A stretch of 40,766 nt of DNA from Corallococcus praedator (lineage in GTDB: Bacteria; Myxococcota; Myxococcia; Myxococcales; Myxococcaceae): positions 1 through 40,766 of the forward strand of contig NZ_RAWI01000036.1 in the NCBI RefSeq assembly GCF_003612125.1. Reading direction: 5' to 3'. Shown piece by piece: positions 25,513-34,237 of this stretch. The first letter of the stretch is position 1; each line of letters begins with the position of its first letter. Below the pieces are notes generated by a model. It ran no database searches, had not been told where the DNA came from, and was given only the letters and a program-made list of their open reading frames with translations. Both the position numbers and the translations under genes were made by a program.

Positions 25513-26147
25513 GGGACCAACCGCTTGCGCGTCGCCGCGTAGGCCTCGTAGCCCGGGAAGGAGCCCAGCAGCAGCTTCTCCTCGTGCCGGATGCGCAGCA
25601 GCACCGCCGGCACGAAGAGCACCGTGAACGCGGCGATGGCCGGCACGCTGGGAAAGACAAACAGGTAGCCCACGTGCGCCAGCAACATGCCGGTGTACGC
25701 CGGGTGCCGGAGCTTCCGGTAGACGCCGCCCGTGACGAGCAGGCTCGCATCCGGCAGCCGCACCCGGTGCGAATAGGCCCGCCCCAGCGTGCGGATGGCC
25801 GTCAACCGCAGCACCACCGCGCCGATGAAGCAGACCAGCCCTCCGGCCCGAATCCCGGGGCCCACCTCCAACGTGGGGAACGCCTGCGCGAGCAGCAGCG
25901 TGGTCAGCCGCGCCACGGCGTAGAGTTCGAGCGTGGAGCCGTCGCGCTCGGCGGTGGGCTTGCTCGTCTCACGCAGCGTCACCCGGCTCTCAATCAACAT
26001 CCACGCCACGTAGGCCGCGAGCATCAGGCCCGCCACGACGCGGCTGTCCTCCGGCGTGCGCGAAAGCTGCCGGAGGCCCAGCGGGACGAGCAACCCCAGC
26101 CCCGTCACCATCAGCAGGGTGGGCATCCACCGGTGCAGGTGCTTCAT
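25500..26147 (-). CDS. ICMT-like integral membrane methyltransferase
   Basis: A 215-aa protein with about five transmembrane helices. The C-terminal half holds the isoprenylcysteine carboxyl methyltransferase signature: GGVYRKLRHPAYTGM (141-154; R147, H148, P149) and RIRHEEKLLLGSFPGYEAY with R-K-R-L-V-P at the end. These residues bind S-adenosylmethionine at the membrane face. Bacterial members methylate lipid-like carboxylates, amines or unknown substrates. The ATG overlaps the AfsA-like stop by four bases (ATGA). Pairing with a UbiA prenyltransferase suggests a membrane-associated prenyl product (inference). Confidence 0.88.
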   Translation of the reverse strand: MKHLHRWMPTLLMVTGLGLLVPLGLRQLSRTPEDSRVVAGLMLAAYVAWMLIESRVTLRETSKPTAERDGSTLELYAVARLTTLLLAQAFPTLEVGPGIRAGGLVCFIGAVVLRLTAIRTLGRAYSHRVRLPDASLLVTGGVYRKLRHPAYTGMLLAHVGYLFVFPSVPAIAAFTVLFVPAVLLRIRHEEKLLLGSFPGYEAYAATRKRLVPWLW

Positions 26148-26962
26148 GACGCCGCCTTGCTGACGGCCCCGAGCAGCCCCGAGAAACAGCAGACCCCGTC
26201 CTGCCAGCCCTGCACGGCGATCCACATGCGGCCCTTGCGGCCTTCGGTCCGCACCGGCCCCGCCCACTCCGGCAGCCGGAAGCTGACGAAGGTGCGCATC
26301 ACCAGCGGTGCGTCGAGGCGCACGAAGCGCTGAAACTCCAACGTGAGCCGGGTCAGGATGGTGACCCAGTCGAACGGCAGCCCCACCCCGTGGATGCTCG
26401 CGAGGCTCGCCTGGCGGGCGATCTCCGTGAGGAGCATGCCCTGCACGTGCTCGGAGGGATGGTCGAAGAGGAACTCCGGCGACTCCATGAACGCGTTGAA
26501 CTGGTGCAGCGCGCCCACCCGGCAGCCGTTGGCGAGCAGCACGTTCGCCGGATCGCGCTTGTGGACGAGCACCGCGTCCGTGCGCTCCATCGGCCGCGTG
26601 TCCCCTTCCCCGAACAACTGCCGGCCCTCGGAGATGGGGTTCTTCACCGGCACGCGGCCCAGGAGTTCGGTGAGGTTCGCGGGCGGATCCTTCTTCCAGG
26701 GACCGCCCACGCAGACGCCCACCGGCGTGGCGTCCGCCCAGTCCGCGAGCCCACGGTGTTCGGAGGCGCGCGCGCCCAGGTAGACGCCACAGTGCTCCTG
26801 GAGCGCCGCCGCCAGGAACTCCGCCTCCTCCACGTTCTTCACCGGGATGCGACACGGGTGGTCGACTTCCGGGAGGAGGGACTCGGGCACGAGCAGGAAC
26901 GGAACAGCTTCCGGCGACTCCACCCGCACGCGGCGCGCGGGAGGGCTGGAATTGGCTTCCAT
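26144..26962 (-). CDS. AfsA-like hotdog-domain protein
   Basis: A 272-aa protein. Residues ~130-235 match the A-factor biosynthesis hotdog domain: VLVHKRDPANVLLANG, then FLFDHPSEHVQGMLLTEIAR, then RLTLEFQRFVRLDAPL. In Streptomyces AfsA this fold joins a beta-ketoacyl thioester to dihydroxyacetone phosphate, the first step to gamma-butyrolactone signals. The first ~120 residues are not recognised and do not look like a second AfsA repeat, so the architecture differs from Streptomyces AfsA. A GGAG ribosome binding site sits in a hairpin just before the ATG. First gene of the operon, so it may commit substrate to the pathway. The product is not known. Confidence 0.82.
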   Translation of the reverse strand: MEANSSPPARRVRVESPEAVPFLLVPESLLPEVDHPCRIPVKNVEEAEFLAAALQEHCGVYLGARASEHRGLADWADATPVGVCVGGPWKKDPPANLTELLGRVPVKNPISEGRQLFGEGDTRPMERTDAVLVHKRDPANVLLANGCRVGALHQFNAFMESPEFLFDHPSEHVQGMLLTEIARQASLASIHGVGLPFDWVTILTRLTLEFQRFVRLDAPLVMRTFVSFRLPEWAGPVRTEGRKGRMWIAVQGWQDGVCCFSGLLGAVSKAAS

Positions 26963-26964
26963 GT

Positions 26965-26995
26965 CTGTCTTTCTCCAACTGAGGGGGAAAGACAG
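26965..26995. promoter_or_regulatory. Inverted repeat covering the ribosome binding site of the AfsA-like gene
   Basis: CTGTCTTTC (26965-26973) and GAAAGACAG (26987-26995) are perfect 9-bp arms with a 13-nt spacer. They end two bases from the start codon of the operon's first gene. A further CTGTC copy lies at 27009-27013. In the transcript the GGAG ribosome binding site borders the loop. It could be an operator of a repressor or a hairpin limiting translation. Confidence 0.5.
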
Positions 26996-27117
26996 TCTAG
27001 GAACCGGCCTGTCTCCATACGAGGACCGGGGGAGGCAACCCCTGACGCCGGTGGATCAGGACCCGAGGGATTCGCGGATCCGTCTGCGTGAAACACGACC
27101 CCGGGACGGGTGAGACA

Positions 27118-28878
27118 TCACTGTCCTTCGGGCATCACCGGCTCGCAGCGGACCCACACCTCCAACTGCTCGCCCCCGCCTCCCAGGTAGATGGTGCCCG
27201 TGGTCGGCGTCGCGTCCGAGTACTGCCGGCCCACCGCCACGCGCACGTGGTCGGTCTGCGTGAGGATGCCGTTGGTCGGGTCGAACCCCTTCCACCCCAC
27301 CTCCGGCAGATACACCTGCACCCACGCGTGGGACGCCTCCGCCTGCGCCGTGTTCGCGTGCTTGGGCCCCGTGTAGAGGTAGCCGCACACGTAGCGCGCC
27401 GGCACGCCCAACAGGCGCGCCAGGCAGATGAACACGTTGGCGAAGTCCTGGCAGACGCCCCTGCGCGCCGAATACACGGAGAAGGCCGTGGTGTTCAGCG
27501 TCGTCGTGCCCTGCGCGTACTGGTACTCCTTGAAGATGGAGTAGTTGATGTCCAGCAGCGTGTCCAAGAGGTCGAAGTCGTTGCGACGCGCGAAGCTCAT
27601 CGCGTACTCGGACAGCTCCTCCAGTTGCGTGTCCGGCAGCTCCGGCGGCAGCAGGTACGGCTGGAGCATGTTCGCCTGCCACGGCATCCACACCAGCGGC
27701 AGCACCGAGCGCACGTGCAGGGGCCGGTAACCCAATGGATCCGTGTCGCGCAGCTCCACGCGCGAGCGGGCCTCCATCACCAGCTCCGTGTAGGGCATGT
27801 CCACCATCGCCCGGCGCACCCGGTTGCCGAAGACGTCCTCGTACTCCGAGCGCGTCACGCCCGCCGACAGCGTCACGTCGTGCGACAGGAGCGACTGGAG
27901 CCGGTCATGCAGGGGCGTCAGCCGCAACAGGTGCGAGCTGCGCTCCACCGGGTTCTGGTAGCGGTAGACGGTGCGGTGCACCACGTCCATCACCCGCACC
28001 GGCGTCTCCGGCGGACGGCGCAGGCGGCTTCGCGCCTCGAACTCCGCCGCCATCGCGGGCGCCACCGTGCCCTGCGCCCCCGGCGGCAGCGCCTCCACGC
28101 GGATGGCCCCCTGGCGCACCAGCACCAGGCCTCCCGGCGTGAGCTGCGTCCAGTTCGCCGGCACGTCCGTGCGCGAGTCCAAGGGCTGCGTGGCGACGAT
28201 GACGCCCTTGCGGCTCTTGGCCCCGCGGCGCGTGAGATCCAACTCCACGTCCTCGTCGCCCAGCACCAGCCGCTCGTAGGGCGGCGACACCTGCCACACC
28301 CAGCCCTGCGTCGCGCCGGTGCAGTCCGCGTACAGCAGCAGGTCCCGGCCGTCCGACACCACCAGCGTCAACGGCCCCAGCTGGTTCAGCTCCTCCAGCC
28401 ACGCGCGCAGCCGGAACGCGTCCACCTCTCCCAGGCTTCGCCAGCCCTGGTCCTGCATCCAGTCCAGGAAGCGGCAGAACAGCGTCTCCGAGTCCGTGGA
28501 GCCCACCGGTTCAAAGCGCGCGCCGACGGGCATCTTCAGCCGCTGCTCCAGGCTGCCGCTGTGCGCGAGCAGCCAGTCCCGGCCCCAGGCGCTGCGGCAG
28601 AACGGCTGCGTGTTGGCCTCCGTGATGGGCCCCCACGTCGCCGTGCGCAGGTGCAGCAGCATCAGCGAGGACTCCAGCGGATCCCACGTGCGCACCAGCT
28701 CGCTGCGGGTGCTGTGCAGTTGGGGCGCGGCTTCCTTCAACACCGTGGCCGCGAACTCGCCACCCGGGTAGTAGCCCACGCCCCAGCCGTCCGGCGGCTT
28801 GCGTCCGGGGGCAAGGCAGCGCAGGTCCAGACCGGGGGCGAGCTCTCCCTCGAAGGACAGCGCGAGCAGGTTCAACAT
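27118..28878 (-). CDS. Class II amidotransferase-like (NTN) domain fused to transglutaminase-like peptidase
   Basis: A 586-aa protein. Residues 1-~250 resemble YafJ-type class II glutamine amidotransferases: PPDGWGVGYYPGGEF, LLHLRTATWGPITEANTQPF, DWLLAHSGSLEQ. The catalytic Cys2 that these enzymes expose is absent: the chain starts MLNLLALSFEG. From ~290 a bacterial transglutaminase N-terminal domain (DVVHRTVYRYQNPVERSSH) leads to a core with triad C476 (RRGVCQDFANVF), H517 (ASHAWVQVYL) and D533 (GFDPTNG). Likely a peptidase or amidase acting on a product of the two upstream genes. It follows the alpha-E gene by 11 bp. Confidence 0.88.
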   Translation of the reverse strand: MLNLLALSFEGELAPGLDLRCLAPGRKPPDGWGVGYYPGGEFAATVLKEAAPQLHSTRSELVRTWDPLESSLMLLHLRTATWGPITEANTQPFCRSAWGRDWLLAHSGSLEQRLKMPVGARFEPVGSTDSETLFCRFLDWMQDQGWRSLGEVDAFRLRAWLEELNQLGPLTLVVSDGRDLLLYADCTGATQGWVWQVSPPYERLVLGDEDVELDLTRRGAKSRKGVIVATQPLDSRTDVPANWTQLTPGGLVLVRQGAIRVEALPPGAQGTVAPAMAAEFEARSRLRRPPETPVRVMDVVHRTVYRYQNPVERSSHLLRLTPLHDRLQSLLSHDVTLSAGVTRSEYEDVFGNRVRRAMVDMPYTELVMEARSRVELRDTDPLGYRPLHVRSVLPLVWMPWQANMLQPYLLPPELPDTQLEELSEYAMSFARRNDFDLLDTLLDINYSIFKEYQYAQGTTTLNTTAFSVYSARRGVCQDFANVFICLARLLGVPARYVCGYLYTGPKHANTAQAEASHAWVQVYLPEVGWKGFDPTNGILTQTDHVRVAVGRQYSDATPTTGTIYLGGGGEQLEVWVRCEPVMPEGQ

Positions 28879-28889
28879 GGGCGCGGACT

Positions 28890-29876
28890 CTACCCGGCCA
28901 TCTCCTGGGTGCCCACCTGCACGGGGGCCCGTCCGAAAAAATCGCGGGAGATCAGCGTGCACAGCGCGTCCGTGCCCTCCACCATGCGCGTGAGCAGGGC
29001 GTGCACCGCGTCACCCTCGTCCGTCAGGGACTGGGGCGTCAGCTGCTCCACCAGGGGCACCAGCCGGGACAGGCACTCCTCTCCTGGCTGCCCCTTCGCC
29101 ACCACCGGGCACAGGTGCCCCAGATAGCGGTACGCGGACTCCAGGCAGAAGCGCACCGAGCGCGGGAAGCGCGGCTCGAACAGCAGGAACGCCGCCACCG
29201 CGTCCCCTGTCACCCGGCCCTGGTGGCTCTTCATGAAGGGCTCGAAGCCGGAGCACGCGCGCAACAGCGACAGCCACAGCGCCGTCTCCACCACCCGGTG
29301 CCCGTGCTTCATCTCGCTGAAGACGTGGTGGTGCACGTCCAGCAGGCGCGACGTCTGCCCCGCCCGCTCCAGCATCACGCCCAGCCAGACGAACTCCTGG
29401 GGCGTGTCGTGCAGCATGGTGCTGTCCAGCAGGCCCAGGCACAGCTGCACCATGCGCCGGATGTGCTGGTAGAAGCCGAAGCGCGACGCGGCGTACTCCG
29501 CCCGGCCCGTCTCGCCGGTGAGGAAGTGGTACAGCTCGTTCGTCACCTCCCAGCACTCGCGGCTGACCACCTCGCGGATGGTGCGCGCGTTGTCGCGCGC
29601 CGCCAGCACCGTGTGCACGAGGCTGGAGCCGTTGTCCTGCTCCCAGGTGAGGAAGTGCTGCACCGCCTCGCCGTCGGACTCGGCCTTCACGCCGTGCTTC
29701 CCCGCGAAGGTGGACCGCTCCCCGAAGATGGCCAGCGCCGGCACCCAGCACTGGTCCGCCGGCAGGTCCGCGTCCAGCGCGAGCTGATCCGTCATCTGCA
29801 ACACCCGCGCGACGCTCTCCAGCCGCTCCAGGTAGCGCCCCAACCAGAAGCAGTGCTCCGCGATGCGGGCAATCAT
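28890..29876 (-). CDS. Alpha-E domain protein (DUF403)
   Basis: A 328-aa all-helical protein beginning MIARIAEHCFWLGRYLERLE, the standard N-terminus of the alpha-E family. NARTIREVVSRECWEVTNELY and FVWLGVMLERAGQTSRLLDV are also family-typical. Alpha-E proteins are nearly always encoded beside circularly permuted ATP-grasp and transglutaminase-like genes. They are thought to help in, or scaffold, peptide ligation, but activity is unproven. The ATG overlaps the stop of the ATP-grasp gene by four bases, so the two are translationally coupled. Confidence 0.92.
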   Translation of the reverse strand: MIARIAEHCFWLGRYLERLESVARVLQMTDQLALDADLPADQCWVPALAIFGERSTFAGKHGVKAESDGEAVQHFLTWEQDNGSSLVHTVLAARDNARTIREVVSRECWEVTNELYHFLTGETGRAEYAASRFGFYQHIRRMVQLCLGLLDSTMLHDTPQEFVWLGVMLERAGQTSRLLDVHHHVFSEMKHGHRVVETALWLSLLRACSGFEPFMKSHQGRVTGDAVAAFLLFEPRFPRSVRFCLESAYRYLGHLCPVVAKGQPGEECLSRLVPLVEQLTPQSLTDEGDAVHALLTRMVEGTDALCTLISRDFFGRAPVQVGTQEMAG

Positions 29877-31345
29877 GCATCCTCCTTCTGGACCCAGGTG
29901 TCCTTGGAACCGCCACCCTGGCTGGAGTTGACCACGTAGGAGCCCGCGCGCAGCGCCACGCGGCTCAAGCCGCCCGGCAGCACCCACGGACCCTGCGGCG
30001 TGGTGAGGATGTACGGACGCAGGTCCACCCGCCGGGCGACGACCGTCCCGGAGGCCGCGTCCCACGTGGGACAGGTGGACAGCTCCACGCGCGGCTGCGC
30101 GATGTAGCGCCGGGGCTGCGCGAGGATGCGCTGGCGGAAGTCCTCCCGCTCCTCCTTCGTGGACTGCGGTCCCATCAACATGCCGTAGCCGCCCGCCTCG
30201 TCCACCGCCTTCACCACCAGCTCCTCCAGGTGGTCCAGCACGTAGCGGCGGTCGGCCTCCCGCGCGCACACGTACGTGGGCACCTGCTCCAGGATGGGCG
30301 TCTCGTTCAGGTAGAAGCGGATGAACTCCGGCACGAACGCGTACACCGCCTTGTCATCCGCCACGCCGTTGCCCGGCGCGTTGGCCAGCGCCACGTTGCC
30401 CGCCGCCCAGGCGCGCAAGAGGCCCCTCACGCCCAGCATGCTGTCGGGCCGGAAGGCCTCCGGGTCGATGAAGGCGTCGTCGATTCTCCGGTAGATGACG
30501 TGCACGCGCTTGGGCCCGCGCGTGGTGCGCAGCCAGACGCGGTCGTCGTCCACGAAGAGGTCCGCGCCGTGCACCAGCTCCACGCCCATGGTGCGCGCGA
30601 GGAAGCTGTGCTCGAAGTAGGCGGAGTTGTACGGGCCCGGCGTCAGCACCACCGCGATGGAGCGCTCCGGGTCCTCCGGGGACGACGCGCGCAGCGTCTC
30701 CGCGAGCTTCGCCGGGTAGTGGTCCACGCGCCGCACCCGCGTGCGCTCCAGCACCTCCGGCAGCACGCGCTTGGAGAGCACGCGGCCCTCCAGCACGTAC
30801 GACACGCCCGAGGGCGTGCGCAGGTTGTCCTCCAGCACCCGGAAGGTGCCCTGCCCGTCGCGGATGAGGTCGATGCCCGCGATGTGGATGCGCACCCCGC
30901 CCGCGGGCCGCACGCCCCGCAGCTTCGGCAGGTACTGCGGCGTGCCCAGCACCATGTCCCGCAGCTCCGGCCGCCCGGCGAAGATGCGCTGCTCGCCGTA
31001 GATGTCATCCAGGAACAGGCCCAGCGCGCGCACGCGCTGCTCCAGCCCGCGCTCCACGTGCTCCCAGTCGGAGGCCGACACCAGCCGGGGGATGAGGCAG
31101 AAGGGGAAGATGCGCTCCGTGCCCCGCTGATCCGCGTACACGGAGAACGTCACGCCCTGGTTCATCAGCGCCCGCTCCGCCAGCGCCTGCATCCGCGAGA
31201 ACTCCGCCGGAGTGCGCGCACCCAGTCGCTCCAACAGCCGCAGCACGTCCTCGCGCGGTGACTCCCCGGTGCCCAACAGCTCGTCCCAGGTGCCCGGCGC
31301 GATGCCATACCCTTCGAAGAGGCCTCGGACCTGAAGCTGTCTCAT
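29873..31345 (-). CDS. Circularly permuted type 2 ATP-grasp protein
   Basis: A 490-aa protein of the family once called DUF404/407. Diagnostic parts are FSVYADQRGTERIFPFCLIPR, GIDLIRDGQGTFRVLEDNLR, VVLTPGPYNSAYFEHSFLAR, VHVIYRRIDDAFIDPEAF, NAPGNGVADDKAVYAFVPEF, and the C-terminal LRPYILTTPQGPWVLPGGLS. These enzymes are predicted to form amide bonds with ATP and may make or attach short peptides. ATG 31343-31345 with AAGGTG upstream is preferred to one 13 codons earlier. It heads the three-gene operon with alpha-E and the NTN/transglutaminase fusion. Confidence 0.93.
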   Translation of the reverse strand: MRQLQVRGLFEGYGIAPGTWDELLGTGESPREDVLRLLERLGARTPAEFSRMQALAERALMNQGVTFSVYADQRGTERIFPFCLIPRLVSASDWEHVERGLEQRVRALGLFLDDIYGEQRIFAGRPELRDMVLGTPQYLPKLRGVRPAGGVRIHIAGIDLIRDGQGTFRVLEDNLRTPSGVSYVLEGRVLSKRVLPEVLERTRVRRVDHYPAKLAETLRASSPEDPERSIAVVLTPGPYNSAYFEHSFLARTMGVELVHGADLFVDDDRVWLRTTRGPKRVHVIYRRIDDAFIDPEAFRPDSMLGVRGLLRAWAAGNVALANAPGNGVADDKAVYAFVPEFIRFYLNETPILEQVPTYVCAREADRRYVLDHLEELVVKAVDEAGGYGMLMGPQSTKEEREDFRQRILAQPRRYIAQPRVELSTCPTWDAASGTVVARRVDLRPYILTTPQGPWVLPGGLSRVALRAGSYVVNSSQGGGSKDTWVQKEDA

Positions 31346-31671
31346 GGTGCACCTTGTCTCGTACCCGAAGACGCACGACGCCATGCGTCAGAGCGGACTC
31401 TACCGGGGGATTCCAGGGCGCGACAGTTGCCAGTCTCAGCGAATGGGAATCCGGGCCCGGCCGGCCGGTGGTGAACACATGAAACAGGTGTGACACCGCT
31501 TCCCAGCGATGGCTTGCGAACAGTCAGCCGGCCCCCGGGTTGTGGATCCGCCGGACCGTGCGGACGGTGCGCACCCAGTGTGGGTGACGTCAGGCGGGTC
31601 CCGCGTGGATCCACCGGACGGCGGTCGCCAAGCAGTCGGTGTCACGGGCGTTGTGGCGGGGAGGGGTCGGG
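31346..31671. other. 326-bp divergent intergenic region with near-identical direct repeats
   Basis: Lies between the divergent ATP-grasp operon and the MYXO-CTERM gene, and no convincing gene is seen in it. It contains two direct repeats differing at one base in 15: GTGGATCCGCCGGAC (31542-31556) and GTGGATCCACCGGAC (31605-31619), 63 bp apart. It also holds an 11-bp palindrome GGTGTGACACC (31487-31497). These could be regulator sites for either gene. I could not assign -35/-10 elements. Confidence 0.4.
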
Positions 31672-34185
31672 ATGATGACTGTCAGCGGTCGTGCGTGGCT
31701 TTCGGCGTTGGCACTGGTGGCGGTCGGCGGCCCCGCGCTGGCGGCGGGTGACGGCCCGGATTCGGTGAGCGTGCGTCAGCTGTCGAAGCTGCCGGACGAG
31801 AACGTCTTCTCCAGCCTGGTCACGAACTTCGAGTCCCAGCCCCGGGCCCTCCTGAACGGGCAGCTCTATTTCTTCACCGGCCCGCGCGTGGAGTCCTACG
31901 AGCACCGGCCCCTGACGCTGTGGGCGACGGATGGCACAGCCCAGGGCACGCGCTCCGTGCAGGACCTGGTGCCGGCCTCCGCCGTCATGGACCCTATGAC
32001 GTTGGCCGCGGTGCCCGGCCGCCTGTTCTTCTCCGCCTGGAGCTACTCGGCCAGCGGCCGCGAGTTGTGGACGAGCGACGGCACCGCCCAGGGCACCCAC
32101 GTCGTGCGCGACATCCAACCGGGGGTGGCCAGCGGCGTGCGCTCGCCCAACCTGCCCGTCGCCTTCGGCGACTCCGTGCTGTTCGTCGCGGAGGGCAGCG
32201 AGGGCGACAGCGAGCTCTGGAAGTCGGACGGCACCGAAGCGGGCACCGTGCGCATCAAGGACGTGCTGCCCGGCCCCCAGGGTTCCTTCCCTTCCATCCT
32301 GGGGCGGTGTGGCGACGCCATGCTCTTCAGCGCCGCCGGTCCCGAGGGCCGCGAGCTGTGGCGCACGGATGGCACCGAAGCGGGCACCTGGCGCGTGCGC
32401 GACATCCATCCCGGCGTAGGGTCCTCGAATCCCAGCGCCATCACCGCGATGGGCTCCACCTGCTTCTTCACCGTGGACGACGTCCAGCACGGCCGGGCCC
32501 TGTGGAAGACGGACGGGACGGAGAAGGGCACCGCCCTGGTGAGCGACCTCGTCGCGGGCCGCTTCGAGCCGGCGTTGAGCCAGTTCACCGCGCTGGGTGA
32601 CACCCTGCTGTTCCTCGCGCAGGACGGCCAGCAGGTGGACCTCTGGCGCACGGACGGCACCGAGGCGGGCACCCTGCCGGTGAAGGCGCTTCCCAGGGAC
32701 ATCACCGGGACGGTCACGCTCGTCCGTGCGGGTGCGCGCGTCTACTACCTCACCCAGGGCACGGGCTCCGGCCGCCAGCTGTGGATGACGGACGGCACGG
32801 CGGAGCAGACCACGGTCGTCCCGCTGGAGGACGCGGGTCAGCAGAGGGTGCCGAGCTTCCTCGCCGCCTGGGGGGATGAGCTCGTCTTCTACCGCGCCCC
32901 GAATGAGTGGGGCGCGGAGTTGTGGCGCACCGACGGCACCGCCCAGGGCACGTACCGCCTGGCCCGCGTGCCGTCGAGCCGGACCTACTCACCGTCGACG
33001 GTGGTGTCCTTCGGGGACTCGCTGCTGGTGCCGGATGACAGCAACTTCCAGGGCCTGTCGCTGTGGCGGCTGGACCGCGACGCCACGGCGCCCGCCTTCC
33101 GGGACTGCCCGGCCCACCTGGACGTGCCCGCCACGCATGCGCAGGGCACGGAGATGCACCTCCCGGTGCCCACGCTCACCGGCGGACAGGCGCCCCTGAC
33201 GGTGCGCACCAGCCATCCCGAGGGCACACCGCTGTCCATGCCCATGGGCTTCGGCGTCTACTACGAGGCCGAGGACGCGCAGGGCCGCGTCGCCGCGTGC
33301 GCCATGGACGTCACCGTGGCCGACCTGACGCCGCCCACCATCCAGGGCTGCCCGTCGGAGCTCATCGTCAACACCCGTTCGTCCCAGGGCGCCACGGTGT
33401 ACTACCCGCCCTTCACGGTGACGGAGGAGTCGGGCGGCGACGTCATCACCTCCGTCATCCCGGAGAACGGCAGCACCCTGCCCGTGGGCACGACGCTGGT
33501 GACGATGACGGCCCGCGACCGCGTGGGCAACACGTCCACCTGCGCCTTCCCCGTCACCGTGCGCGACGGCCAGCCGCCCGCGGCCGCGTGCAAGGTGTCC
33601 GAGGTACGCGTGGAGGCCGAAGGGCCTGACGGCGCGCGCGCGTGGTGGCCGGAGGCTGACGCCAGCGACAACGTCTCCGCGCGGACGACCACCTCCCGCA
33701 CGCACTCGCCCGGCGACCTGTTCCCCCTGGGCATCACCCGCGTGCAGCTCACCCGCACCGATGAGGCGGGCAACAGCCGCGCGTGTGAAATCCAGGTGAA
33801 GGTGCGCGACTCCCGGCCGCCCGCCCTCACCTGCCCGGAGGACGTCACGCTCAAGACCGCCGTGATGTCCGGTACCCGCGCCGACTACCCGCTGGCCACC
33901 GCCGAGGACACCGTGTCCCCGGCGGAGATCCTCTACACCCCGGAGCTTGGGACGCCGCTGGCGCCGGGGATGCACTCGGTGCAGGTGACCGCCCTGGACC
34001 GGGCCGGCAACGCGGCGCTGTGCAACTTCCACGTCGCCGTGGAGTACGACCCGACGTCGGACATGTCGCGCAGCCTGGGGTGCTCTGTGGGCAGCGGGCC
34101 GGCGTCAGGCGCGGGCTGGGCGGCGCTGCTCCTCCTTGGCTGGACGCTCAGCCGCCGGAAGAAGGGCACCGAGCACGACGCGTGA
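31672..34185 (+). CDS. Exported ELWxTDGTxxGT-repeat/HYR protein with MYXO-CTERM anchor
   Basis: An 837-aa surface protein. The signal peptide is MMTVSGRAWLSALALVAVGG, cleaved near LAA. Residues ~60-460 hold eight repeats around LW-x-(T/S)DGT (such as ELWRTDGTEAGT), spaced about 45-60 residues and probably a beta-propeller-like array. Four ~85-residue HYR (hyalin/Ig-like) domains follow, with paired cysteines and TARDRVGNTSTC-type motifs. The last ~35 residues are a MYXO-CTERM signal: Gly-Cys (LGCSVGSG), hydrophobic WAALLLLGW, then SRRKK. This signal predicts processing by myxosortase and outer-surface retention. ATG 31672 (or 31675) follows GGGGAGGGG. Confidence 0.93.
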   Translation: MMTVSGRAWLSALALVAVGGPALAAGDGPDSVSVRQLSKLPDENVFSSLVTNFESQPRALLNGQLYFFTGPRVESYEHRPLTLWATDGTAQGTRSVQDLVPASAVMDPMTLAAVPGRLFFSAWSYSASGRELWTSDGTAQGTHVVRDIQPGVASGVRSPNLPVAFGDSVLFVAEGSEGDSELWKSDGTEAGTVRIKDVLPGPQGSFPSILGRCGDAMLFSAAGPEGRELWRTDGTEAGTWRVRDIHPGVGSSNPSAITAMGSTCFFTVDDVQHGRALWKTDGTEKGTALVSDLVAGRFEPALSQFTALGDTLLFLAQDGQQVDLWRTDGTEAGTLPVKALPRDITGTVTLVRAGARVYYLTQGTGSGRQLWMTDGTAEQTTVVPLEDAGQQRVPSFLAAWGDELVFYRAPNEWGAELWRTDGTAQGTYRLARVPSSRTYSPSTVVSFGDSLLVPDDSNFQGLSLWRLDRDATAPAFRDCPAHLDVPATHAQGTEMHLPVPTLTGGQAPLTVRTSHPEGTPLSMPMGFGVYYEAEDAQGRVAACAMDVTVADLTPPTIQGCPSELIVNTRSSQGATVYYPPFTVTEESGGDVITSVIPENGSTLPVGTTLVTMTARDRVGNTSTCAFPVTVRDGQPPAAACKVSEVRVEAEGPDGARAWWPEADASDNVSARTTTSRTHSPGDLFPLGITRVQLTRTDEAGNSRACEIQVKVRDSRPPALTCPEDVTLKTAVMSGTRADYPLATAEDTVSPAEILYTPELGTPLAPGMHSVQVTALDRAGNAALCNFHVAVEYDPTSDMSRSLGCSVGSGPASGAGWAALLLLGWTLSRRKKGTEHDA

Positions 34186-34237
34186 GCATCCGGCATGGCG
34201 GCGGGGGGGACTTCCGCTACAGTCCCTCGCACGCCCC

